DNA of 64,000 bases from contig NC_088099.1 in the NCBI RefSeq assembly GCF_036370855.1, forward strand, positions 22,907,501 through 22,971,500, in the 5' to 3' direction. This document shows, one piece after another, positions 1 through 12,800 of this stretch (position 1 is its first letter; each line of letters opens with the position of its first letter). The position numbers and the translations under genes are program-made. The notes under the pieces are model-generated. The model was not told the DNA's origin, ran no database searches, and was given only the letters and a program-made list of their open reading frames with translations. Origin of the DNA: Dromaius novaehollandiae. Taxonomy: Eukaryota; Chordata; Aves; Casuariiformes; Dromaiidae.

Positions 1-686
1 ACAAAGTAAAGGGCAGAAGGACAGTGAGCAGGATGATACAGAATGAGAAGAGCAAGTTCTGAAAGGAGGATATGGAAATAAATGGGAAAAAGGCAATGTG
101 GTGTAGAAATCAGTCTGTATTGGACTGAAGATTTAGTAGGCTGTATTATTTACAGCATTCTGGGGCTTAATTTCAGTACTGGTAGTGGTGAGAGTTTGAC
201 TGGTCTAGAAAGCACTCGACCTCTGTTGGTCTCTTGCATCTCAGTTACAATTTTAAAGAAGGAAGAAAAAAGTACAAAAAAATCAACTCTTTCCTGTTGC
301 ATGCTCTTCTCCTTCCCTATCAAACATGTGAAAATGTTCCCAATGCTTGTTAACTTTTAAAATTTGAATGCTACATTTAGATTTTCTCCAAAATGAACAG
401 CAAATTACTACAAATAAGAAAACTTTATTCAGCCAGCCTGTCCCAGTATATTTGCAAAATCTTTGGCAAAACCACAGTAAGGACTTACCCTCTTCTGCAC
501 TGAGCTAGTTAAAAGTCCCAGAGGAAGACTGAATTGCTGAAACATTGTACCTCTAACCCCAGCTTCAAGGTAAATGAACAACTTGGGAAAAAAGGGTGAG
601 GCATGTTTGTGGCAAATTGAACTGCTTACTTGAGGTAATATTGCTCTCCTGATTTAACTTGATGATAAACTCTAAGCAGTATTTAC
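1..686. other. Copy B intron 22 (part), no exon found
   Basis: The next exon of copy B (end of CTLD6) should follow E22 but I see no CTLD signature on the minus strand here. A GAGG|GTAAGT donor-like site near 480-490 has no matching coding sequence. The exon is probably below position 1. Confidence 0.6.
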
Positions 687-883
687 CTGTTGCAGATTGT
701 GGCCATCTTCTGGATGTAGGCTTTGGAACAAAACAGGTTCTATAAGTTTGGGGCAATCTGCAGCCCAGTTTGTATAGCAAACAGCACTTCCGTCAGCCCA
801 AACAAAGTTGAGTTCACTAAGTATATCATTCAAGCCAATCCAGGGGTCATTTGACACATCCTTCAAATGGTAAGTGAGAAAAG
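687..883 (-). CDS. MRC1: Copy B E22: CTLD6, third exon
   Basis: 197 bp, phase 1 to 0. Encodes FLTYHLKDVSNDPWIGLNDI, then NFVWADGSAVCYTNW and a tail ending GHNLQQ at CAG|GTAAAT. It is the last exon of copy B in the window. Confidence 0.9.
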
Positions 884-3800
884 CTGGAAAAAAGGCAGTA
901 GAAAAGAAGTTTAACATGTCATCAGTCAAGACATCAGCACATAAACAAATCCTCAAGTATTTTGTTTTTAAAGTCCTGTGAATACATTTTAATTAGTGTT
1001 TGATTGGAATTGTACCCAATTTGTTTAGGGCAAACCAAGGGTCCAAGCCTATGCCTGTGAAAAGTCTCAGAGAGTGGAAGTATTTGTAACTATTAAGCAA
1101 GACTAGTTCTGAAAGAACTACCTGCCTGACCATCATGATATCTACTGAATTTGCTTATTTCAACACTCGGAATGAGCTGATTGACTGATGGAAGCTACAC
1201 AAGTAGCTAGATTTAGCTGCAAGCGAAAGCCTGGGAACATAGTCAAGGTGAAAATGTGTCTTCATGTGACATTGCTATAGCTGAATTAATTTGCAGAATT
1301 ACGGCAATCTTTTCTGAGAGGTATAGTGATAGATCCCTTTCTGTTTCCGTCAGGAGCAGACCATGACTTACTTTGTTTTCTCTGTATCGAAAACTACAAA
1401 CACCAGGTCTGGATTTGTTATTCTATGCTGATAATTCATACTCTATAAATAAATAAGTAAGTAAGTAAGTAAATAAAACTGTTTCTGTGGAACAGGAGGG
1501 AGCAACCCTTAGCATCACTAGCATGCTTGAGACAGCTGGTTTTAATTCTTCCAAAAAAGCTTTATGCCATGGCCATATAACCCATGTGAGTGTATGTATT
1601 ATGAAATACACATATTTACATTTTGACTTTTTGCCATGTTCTTCTTTGCAGGAAATGACCACTGTGTATGGAATAAATACTGTCCAAGACTTAAAGAGCT
1701 GTTGCACTGTACCTCGTACTTGTTCATTATGTATGCTAGCCAGGTTTCCTCCAAGGCTGATACAAGCTCTTTGTGCTGTACTCCAATATACATAGACAGA
1801 GCCAAAAATTTTGTAACACTAGGGAAAAATGAGTTAGATTGTTATGAGTGATAGCAAAAGGAATTTAGGTTTGAATTACACTAATTTTAGTAGGAATTAG
1901 AGCAATTCAGATCCAGAAAAGCATTTTATAAAGTTAACAAGGATTCTAAGTCATATCACAGTCCTATCAGAGTCCAGGTCTGATACTCTATTTGCAGATT
2001 TTAAATTTATTCTGTATCTTTCTGCAAGTAACAGAATATCACAGCAAAACTCTAATAACCATTTATAAATCACAGGAGGGATTTGATGAGAATTTATCTG
2101 TCAACTAGCTCAGAGTTTTGAATAAGCCATACCTCATCATTAATAAAAGACAAGGACGTGCTGCTTCCTCAAAACAAAACAAAACAAAACAAAACAAAAC
2201 AAAACACAAAAACCCAGCACAGCATTCCACATGGGATCACCTGAACTTTGTGAAAAGCAATATTTTTGACCTGTAGCCAATGGTCAATGAGCTGTTCTGT
2301 ATTTATTCAGCCTTTCTTATTTTGTAGCTCTTTTATTAATGGAAATATATCACTCATGCTTTCTTAAAAAATACATAGTTACCACACAACCAATAGACAT
2401 TCACCCTGAAATGGTCATTATCAGTGTGCCTAGTGTGTGTCCTCTCTATGCTTCCAGGGCACTCTCTGCTCGGTGGCATACCCATAGCACTCTCAGAGAG
2501 TAAGACTTGTGTAGTTTGTGGGAAGTAACTCTGACAACTGTAACAAACATACCAAAACTGAAATTCCACCATTGTAACAATTTTCTATATATTATAAAAG
2601 AGAACCATACGCACATCAGAGTTTGTCCCTTTGAAGATGAGAGAAGCATTCAGTTGAAGCTTTTTTAGATAGATCAGGCATTATTTCTGGTTTGTTCCAG
2701 CTCAGATGACTGACTCACACTTATGCTTTCTAATAGTTGTGCTTTTAGTTGAATTCGGTTGAACTTTTCTTTTTAAGCAGATATATACTATGTAACAATT
2801 TTGTCAATGTGTCTCAGATAACCACTTTTCAGGAAAACAAAAATCTTCATTTTGTAACAGTTACCTAACTGGTCCAATTTTTAATGCAACTTTGGATAAT
2901 CACTGTCTAAAGAGAACCAAGAGACAAAAGACCTCTTATATTGCTTGCATACCTTCCCAAAGATCCATATTGTGCTTAAATGCATGTTATCATACCTGAT
3001 TTTTAAATAAAAGCCAATCTTCAGGACATCCTCCTGGAGGTGGAGATACCATTGGAACAAGTGTTGCATTTATAAAACTCCTGTGCCTCTTGCAGATAAA
3101 GCCAGTGGAAAAACCACAGTGGATATCATTCCACAAGCCTGAAATGAATTTAAATTTAGATAAAGAAACACTGAATAAGATTGAAATTTGTGGGAAAATG
3201 AACTGACTTCCATGCTTATAGCTTTTTAAGCACTCTGTCTGGCAATGTTAGCGTGAGCGATGGCATGCTTCAGCTCTACTCTCCATCCCATCTTCGCTGC
3301 TTACAGACAGACCTTGATCCTGCTGTGACTGTGGGAGTAGCGGCTATATGAGGCAGAAGCCTTACGCTATGACTTATATGGCAATCCCCTAACCTCTGTG
3401 CAAAACCCACAGACACCTTTCTTACACTCAAGAGTGCAAGTGTAAAGTAACAATTTATCAGTGAAAACACAATTAAATGTGAAACTCCATATGCATATTA
3501 GGTCCTTAGGTATTTTCTGTTCCTTGGCTAGTTATACTCTACTTATTTTTTGAAAGACCAATTTGCCACTGATTTGAAGGGAACTTATTGTTTGTACAGC
3601 TGAAAAATTATTGCTCCAATCTTCCCCTGCATTCCCCATGAAAGTCATAATTTCTTATATTCCACTTTCATGACCAATATAGCCCCTGAACTAACCTCAG
3701 ACATAATGACTAAAGTTTACTATGGGAGTTTTTCACAAAATCACTGGGAAAGAATGGATCAAAGTAGACAAGGCATGTTAACAAATGGGAGAAGAGAGAT

Positions 3801-6800
3801 ACCAATAAAAATACTCTTTCTAAAATGTTGTGCAACTCACCATCTTTTTTATTTAAGACAACACAATTTTCTTGAGCAGCTGCAAAGTTGGGTTCATCTG
3901 GTGCCCAGGCTACATAGTGAACTGGGCTTCCATCTGCCCAACTGAAAAAACCAGAAACAACACAGTAGCTGTTGGTCAGATAATGTTCATGAAACAGTTG
4001 AGAAAAATCTATTTTAACATAGCAATCATTTGCTAAAAATACTACAATTCTAAAAATATTTATGGCTGAGAATGTCTGTCTGTAAGTTGAATTTCCATTG
4101 GGATTAAAATGCCTTAGATAATGAAATCCCAGCGTGTCAAGTCAAAGAACAAAAATACCTTTACTTTTAAGTGGTTATCTATGTATTCATAGCATGTATA
4201 TTCCCTATTAAAAAGCCTTTAAAATATAGTGATTTTACAATGTAGATAAACCAAGGGAGAGCACACATTTCAACATGCAATAAAGCTCTCTGAAACTGCT
4301 TCTAACTCCTTTGCAGTGCTCCTTTCAGAAATTACTCTAGTAGTAAAAAACTTGTGCACTGAATGCTATGAATATGGATGTAACTTGTTTACTTACCTAA
4401 ACTGTTGATCAGCATCCTGAATTAATCCTATGAGATATGATTCCAGCTTGCCACTTTTTAAGATCTACACACAAAGATATACTTTCAGTTAGTGCTTGCT
4501 TTTACATTGCAGTTATTATAAAAAATTATTTTTGCGCTATTAAATCAAACAAATGAATACTGATTGTATAAATGATCTTGTGTAGTCACCAGAGAGGACC
4601 ACCATTGAAGTAAATATTGTATATCGCATATTTTCGCTTCGTTATCTTTACTGCTGCTTCCCTAGTTTTGGCTGCATTACTGGTATGATCAAAGCTTTTA
4701 GAGTTGTTCTCACTTTTAAAAGAAACAAGGAAGACTAGAGGAAGAATTTACTATAAATATGTTGGTACGTAGGAGTAAATAAATCTAAATTTTCTTCTTA
4801 AGCAGCTGTGTAGTTCCAGTGTCTCAAGCTGTCTGTCCTCTGCTCCTTTCCTTTCCTTTCCCACACATAATAAACTCAAGCATCTGACAGTGTGACGAAG
4901 AAGGGAGGCTCTGTGGCCACGTCTACTGTGGCCAAATCTACTGTGGATAAAATGTAGTAACGATATTATGTGACAAGCTGGTTCTCTTGCAGTTCGTGAG
5001 CATATGCAGTAGAGCATACACACCATATACAGTGAAACACATAGTTAAATTTCCTCTTACATATTTCCACAAAAACTTTCTTTCATTATTATTTCCAATA
5101 GTAACAAGGTCTCCGTAATTCTTTTTGCAGAACTTTCTGGCTTTTTCCATAGAGGCACTTTCTGTGCTGCAAAAATATTGTTTGCTCCCTTTTATAATCC
5201 AGCCGTCTTCAGTGACTTCATATGCTGCAACACAGAAAAGGAATCTCCATATTCTGTACCGGTCTTATATGAAGCTGTTCATGTTACACAATATTGCTCT
5301 TTGGATAAGAGGATATAAACAGAAAACTTACTGGCAGCGGGGCTTGCAGGTTCCGATTTCAAGGGTGCCCCTGTAATGAAAAAATGAAGATGTAAAATGC
5401 TTCCTGAATGTTCGCCCAGTGGAAATGTTCAATTAGTGAAAATGAAATTAGTATCAATCCATTTTCTGTGTTTAACACATTCAGTGAAAAATGTACTTAC
5501 TCAAAATTTTTGGTGCAGAGAAAGAGTATATGTTCAGGAAATAACAGATGTGTTACAGCTCTACATCTCTGTACCAGTAGATTTTTGGTAAGTGCATCTT
5601 GTGCATCGTGAATGTTGCCTAAATTTGGTGAATGTAGTTAGTCTGAATGAATATTTGTTTCTGAAAGAAAATAGAACAGTGAAAGTATGTTACTTGAGTG
5701 TCAGTATACTTGCTCTGCACTCTAATAAGATTCTTTATGGGTGTGGTCTTGTATCTGAGCAAGAAATTCAAATACTAAAAAAACCTGCTTCAAAATACTT
5801 TTAATTTTATTGGTATTCATTTGCTGGTGAAAATCAATTTTTTCCATGGAACTACTTTGTGAAAAATCACATTTGACTGAAAATCCGCTATTGAGACATA
5901 ATTTAAATGAATGATTCAGGCATGAAGCTGAGTAGGATATTGGAGCATTATATCTCTAAACGTGGAAGGCTGAGAGCTCTAAAAAGTTAAAACAAATGTT
6001 GACCTTAATAAATTTATTCCACAGGAGTTCATTGTAATGTTTGTGTTGTTTTATATGTAACAATATTAAATGAAGCAGGTGACATACATGCTTGGCTGAA
6101 AAACATTATGTGCCCTTTAAAAACAATCTCTTGCATGGCTGGTGAAAAGATTTAAAAGAAAAAAATAGATGTAAGTTCTGGAAGTACAAAGCATTATGAT
6201 CTTTTCAGCACCTTTCAATATAAAACTATGCACTACTGACTAATGATGGTAATTTCTTCAGACTATAATTTCTGCCACTCATACACTAATAATAATTAAT
6301 AAAATATACAATTATTATTGACACTTTTGCTAATAATTTTTGGTTGTGCTAATCACTCAGTTGAAGAATTGCAAAGGAACTTATCAAACAAGGTATCGTC
6401 AGAACATCTCTTTGAGATACGTATGCATGACTGTTACTTTTTTAAGCATGGGAAGTTGACACAGAGCGACTTGGTTAGAATCAGATTATTTTGAATCAAT
6501 CACCAGCATGGAAATGATCTTTTTAAAAAAAGCATCATTTTTAATATTAATCCTGACTGCTTGTGTGAAGGAACCTAAAGAGAGGCACTAAAACAATGAT
6601 TCTGTTAAACTTGGAAGTAAAATATGTGACACAATACGAAGTTATAGTTGGTTCTTCTCTTATAACACTGGATATATTTCATAACAGTTGCTACACTTAG
6701 AAAAAACAGAAGTATGAACATAGAAAATTCTGCTACTGGTATGAAACGAGAATGTGAGTCCACCTATTGCCTTAAAGTATGCAAACTGTGAAGCCTGGAT

Positions 6801-9800
6801 TACTGTCTTTTCATTATAGCAAACCTGTTATTATCTCCGTTTCTTTATATGTCATCTTACACAGAAAATGATTCTACTATGCTGGTAGTCTTGTCTGAAC
6901 TAAACCAGGTGACTAATTTGCTCTTGTGTTCAGTGTCCTAGCTCCACCTGAGGGGAGCATAGAAGTTTCGCTTCACACAAGATACTGAGATTTCAGGTAA
7001 TCTTCTTTGCAAATTGTAACCCTTGCTTTCTCCCTCAACCCTCCAATTTGGAGTAGTTCCCTACAGGTGAAAGTTCCAAGAAAAATATAGTTCCATGTCA
7101 GTCAAAGCTGCTATTTTGGCAAAACCTGCTTTCGAGCAGAGTGATGGATTTTACCAGATGAGCCTTTGAGGTGGCTTTCCCCTTATTTTCTATGATTATA
7201 TAAGCAAGTATATTTTCAATAAAACTTATCAAATAATACAAAATTTTAGAACTGTATATAGTTTAGGATGCTGAGAAATGACAAACTAAGGAAAAACTAG
7301 GCTTAATCTCCATCTAACTCTTCTTATTTCAGATATGAGCAAGCTTACCTGACCAGCTTTGTTGGTCTGAGCCCTGAGAAATACTTTTGGATTGGTCTCT
7401 CAGATATGGAATTATAATTAACAGTTGAATCATTGTATTCTTAAAGTATTACTATGTTTTGATTCATTTTTCCTTATGCAAAATTCCTGCGAAATCAACC
7501 AAATCTTCCGAAGCATACAACTCAGGGAACTTCCTATTTTAGTAGAGTGTGATTCAACTTAAATTTCTCAGACCACCTCTTCTGTGAGCTTAGAAAAAAA
7601 GTAGCCTACCTTTCTTTATTTCACAAATCCAGTCATGACTGTATTCACAGTGCATGTTAATCCACGACATGGAAGACTCTTCATCGATTGTTCCACAATA
7701 TTCAAATCCAATATTGTAAAAATAACTTGTTTTCCTGTAATTCACCTACAGTAGAAACACAGTGTTGACTTTTGTTCTTCTCTTACAAGGAAAGGAGTGT
7801 CAAGCCATGGAAACAGCTCCAACAATGAAAAAATCAGAAGGAAACTGGGAGAATCTGACACTCACTGGCGATCCGTCACTCCAGGAAAGCCCACCGTTAG
7901 GATCCAAACAGTGTAAATCTATCCAGAAGGGCCAAAACGATGGGGATTTGTTTCTAGAGTGTGAAAAAAGGTATTATGGAAGAAGAGGATGTATGTGGTT
8001 AGCTGCATTAAATTTTACAAGTTCTATAGGAAAATAACACATTTATTAGAGGTTTAAAGGAATATTCAAAGCTTTGAAACAAATAATATAAATGTATTTT
8101 ACATAGTTGCAAGGTCCAATTTAGGAACTCCAAAAAAGTATTTATAAATTGATACCCATATAAAGTTTTTTTTCAATTCTTATGACAATGACTATAAACA
8201 GAAATAGATTTTAAATGAATTATCTCAGGAAAGAATCAAGAATTTTTTTTGTTTATTCTTGTATAATGTATTGTTACACCAAAGGATCAATTATTTGATG
8301 TTTACTTACATTATTAAATTTTCTATCAGTCTTTGCTCTTCTTCATTTTTAATGGCAGCCAGGTCTCCTCCTATTTCTCTGCAAAAATCTCGGGCTTCAA
8401 ACCATGTTTTCTTTTGGTTTCCTTCTCTCACAAAAATCTATAGATAAATTTTACAGTGGAACACTGTTTACACTGTAAATATTAAAAATAAAACTGACTG
8501 CCTTGTATAAGCAATGTAGGAAAACAGTAAATTATAAAACAGTAAATTATAAATAAGCACATATAAAATGGATTAAAGAACATGCTACTTAGCTAATCTT
8601 ACATATCACTGATACAGTGATAATTGGAGTGATTTCCATTAATAGTCTGTAAAAAAGCTTACTACATTTGTACTATAACGTGCCATTCTCTGAAATTTAG
8701 ACTTTCTATCTATTTGGTACTCCTCTGTCTCATGAGCAGGATTGTTGGAAAAATTAATACTTACTTTGAAGCACAAATTAGTGCTACTGTTTGTAGTCCA
8801 ACCCACAGGACATTCGGAATTTGAAACTGCTTCAGGAGCAAGAGGAAGAGTCATTTTTTCAGCTAGTTTTTTGCAAAGAAATTTTGCCTTCACTTCGCAG
8901 TTCTGAACATCCCATAGTCCAGCTGTATTTCCAGTCCTCAGGACGACACAACCTCCCTTCCTCCCATTGCGAGACGTAAAACAAAATTAAAATGTATTTT
9001 TAAGTGGTTCCCCTGCTGTATTTACAGCTCATGTGATTCTTTTTTAAAAGATTGTTGGAAATAGAAATTATAATGTCTGCTCAAAGGAGGAGCTTTGTAA
9101 AGACAGGAAACCGGCAGGCAGAGTCCTTCATTATCTTCACTCCCCCCTTGAAAAGCTTTAAAACCCAAGTGGATAAGCAGCCCGCTGCCTCTCTCTTTCC
9201 TATGCCACTCCCTGCAAGGGTTTGGCAGCCCGTCACCTAGAAGGGATCCAAAGCCATCAAGGAACTTAGGAGCTTCTGAAACACCCTCACCGTTACTGTA
9301 TTACTTACAGAGAATGGCAGTGTCTAAGGTGAATCCTTCTCAGCTCACTTCAGCCACCTCATCATTAAGCTTATGATGAACTTCATTGTTAGAGTCCCTT
9401 TCTGTATGTACATGTTCAGAGTGTGCATGTTCAGAGAATTCATCACATTTTTTTTTTCTAAGCACACAACAGGTAGATTTGACTGCTACCATAGAGTAGA
9501 TATTTAACTTCTAGGTGGTTTAAGTTTAATGAGATGAATCCCATCCTAAGTGTTTAAGGATATGCAATAACCTGTGAAATGAAGCACAACACACAGATTT
9601 CTGAGCACAAATCAGATGAGTTGTCTTCTGTAGCAGAAGTAGTGTAGCTGTGGCAGCACTGTGCTGAAATTAAAAAGTTAGCCTGAACATAGCAGCACAT
9701 TTACACAGCTTTCAAGCTCTGCTTTCAAGACCCAAGCATGTTAGCTTGGCTTGATGCTGCATTAAGCTTCCAATAGCTCGCTGGGAGCCAGCTCGGGTAC

Positions 9801-12800
9801 TTCCAGAATGACACTGCATTGCATGTCGTCAACATGTCCTCAGTTATCCAACAATAAATACAAGTTGGAATAATATGGATGAATCAATATGGTCTTGGAA
9901 GAAATAAAATGAGGTTACTTTGGAGCAGCAAAAAGCTCTTTACGATTTGAAGCTGAGAAGTTTGTAGAGTCTAAAAATACTTTTCAGATGGTTTTCCATG
10001 TGTTTTCTCTAATTCTATCCTTTCCCCCATGTCCACTCAGTTCGATTTTGCACTTGTAAGTAGTTTGAAAGCAAGGAGTAAATAAAGAAGCATGCTTGTA
10101 GCACCATATGTCAAAGATATTCCTAACTAATATTGCAAAGGCAGAATGTCTGTATGTATCATTATGGATATGTTTCAGTACTGGCTAGTTGGGAACAGTT
10201 TGGAATTACAACACAGAAAATTCATTAATGTGATAAATCGTTTCAGAAGAAGAACAACAACACTATGAGAACCTTACATGGTGGCTCAATGAGGCAGCTG
10301 CAGCACACGGTTCAAAACAGTGTTTTTCTTTGCAGCAGTGAAAAATGGATGTAAAATTCAGAATATTTCATGTTCACTTGGCAGTGGTGTGAATGGTTAT
10401 ACAGGGGAAAATAAAATCGACTGCATTCTGGTGGCTGGTAATACTTGCTCCTTAATAACAGGAGAGCGTTTAAGATACCAAGTTTTGTGGGTTTGGTTTC
10501 TGTTTTGGTAGTTTAACAGCAGGTGTGACAGACGGCTTCACTCCTGTGGGCCAGGTTGTGCTTTAAGAGGCTACAGCTGGGCAGAGGGGAGAAAGCTACT
10601 TGGTTGGCATATCCTGGCCGCTCTACAGCGGTTTGGTAGGACTCTCTGCAGGGAAAGAAAACTGTTTCTTCCCTGATAGAAACTTGGCACTTGCAACTGT
10701 GAGGAAAAGTTTTGGAGTGTGGAAAGGGGCAGGCACAACTGAGAGAGAGTCAGCAAGTGCTCAAGTCCACCAGGCAGACAAGGTAACCGGTATGTTAGGC
10801 AGGCTTCAGCCATTATGGAAAGAAACAGACTTTTTCAGGAACCCAGTGTTACAGAAGCTCTCACAAGCTAGGAATTTCCTACGGTGCTGCATTCAGAGCT
10901 TGTCTGTAAGAAATGCGCTGCCTACCAGCATGCGCTGCACAACGGAAATCTGTCTTCCAACCCTTCATTTCTGTCCAGTCTCATTCTGAATTTCCTGTTT
11001 CAAAAATTGGTTCTTCTAGTGTACATTAAATAAAACTAGTTGCAGTCATTAGGAAAAAAACCCACAGTAAAGCAATCAACCCACTGGTGCTTGGTATGCT
11101 TACTTAAAGGTGCTGGTGCACCACCTCGAGCTTTGGCTGACTTGGGGTCCTGTCATAGCAGACTAAACTGATGTCCCCCCAGAATGGCTCAGGGCAGTCC
11201 AGAAGCAAGCCCAGAACTAGAAAGGACACTAGATGAGGCACATTGGTGATGAGCCAACAATAATTTACGACTCTTCTATGTTGATTCAATTACTGAAATG
11301 TTTTGATTCACTGGGACCAAATCAGACAGTTGCTCAGAAAAACTAGGCGTGAAGAGCTTCCTCTGACCAAAACCTTAAGGCATAACTATTAGGAGTTAAG
11401 ATTTTGCCAACCTACAAGACTGCCTTTGACCAGGGATGGTTAAATGTAGCATCACAAAGAAAGGAAACATAGCAGGGTTATAGAAAGGACATGTTCTAAA
11501 GTAAATAGCTGCTGGCGAGGAAGAAGAGAATAAAATATGGGACCTCAGTGAATGTGTCGAAAGTATGTAGGTCTGTCCTTGCCGCCAGTAAGCAGTGAGA
11601 AGACAATGGGAAGGACAGCCTTGTATGCAGATTTTTTTGTTTCTTTACATCTTTTTCTTTGTGAAATTAAACAGTACTTTAAGAAGGCAGCTATCATGAC
11701 TGTGCATCACTGATCCTAGGTGCTGAGAGAAAGAATGGTGGCTGAATGCAGTCACACTGGGCAGGGGAATCAGCAAAACCGCAAAAATTCACTTAGTAAT
11801 GTGCGAAATCATGCAGCCTGGCATCCTGGCAACCTGGAGAGGTGTTCTTAGAAAGACCACTGAGGATGTAAAGGTACGTCTGGCTCTCTAACCATGACGC
11901 CGTGCACTAAGTAGCATTTGAAAACTGGTAACTGCTGAATGTCACTCTTCCCCAGCACGGGACCTGAAGATCCAGCTTCTAAAACACAGATTCAGATGAC
12001 AGACTGCACATGACAAAGAGTACCGGGCACTGCTGAGTTCCAGTTCGTGTACAGCACAGCTGCACCGTCAGCCCACTTGAACATCCCTTGCTCTTCCATA
12101 TCTGAGAGACCAATCCAAAAGTATTTCTCAGGGCTCAGACCAACAAGGCTGGTCAGGTAAGCTTGCTCATATCTGAAATAAGAAGAGTTAGATGGAGATT
12201 AAACCTAGTTTTTCCTTAGTTTGTCATTTCTCAGCATCCTCAGCTATACAACAATGAATGATGTCTCCTTTACACATATCTCCTTTATATAGAGTCTCCT
12301 TTATAGTCTCCTCTCCCATATAATCTCTCCTTTTACATGGAAATACCTCACTAAACTAGCTAATCAGATGGCCAAACTTCAGTAGCAGTTGAAGCTCTGC
12401 TATGCTGAAAAAAGGCTTCTTACAGAACAGAGAAGCTGTGGCCTTTCCTTACAGAGTACAGTACTGGAAAACAGGAAGATATATGATACATTTAGTTAAA
12501 AAAGACACACTGTATTTTCTGAATATTTTTTCCTGAAAAATGACATTTTGCAATCCTGGTTTAACTTTTTTTTCCAAAAAGTTCTCAACTATTTTATAAA
12601 ATTCCAAGCACAGTCCATCAAAAGGACAGTTTTATAACTCTTTTCATACCTATCTCCTACACTTGTTAAATAACCATTGCTCCTTTCACAGGCTTTCTTT
12701 GCCTCCAGAAATGTTACAGAGATATGTCCGACTAGATAGCAGTAAAAACCGTGTCTTTCCCAGCCCTGTAAAGAAGAACACATGGTGCACATTTGCATAT

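Noticed and set aside
480..560. Candidate copy B E23 with a GTAAGT-like donor
   Set aside because: No CTLD cysteines or conserved residues in any frame in the right phase.
7333..7411. Plus-strand CTLD exon as part of a third, opposite-strand gene
   Set aside because: Only one truncated exon is present, with an in-frame stop and no partner exons on the plus strand. It matches copy B E11 almost exactly, so it is a local inverted duplicate.
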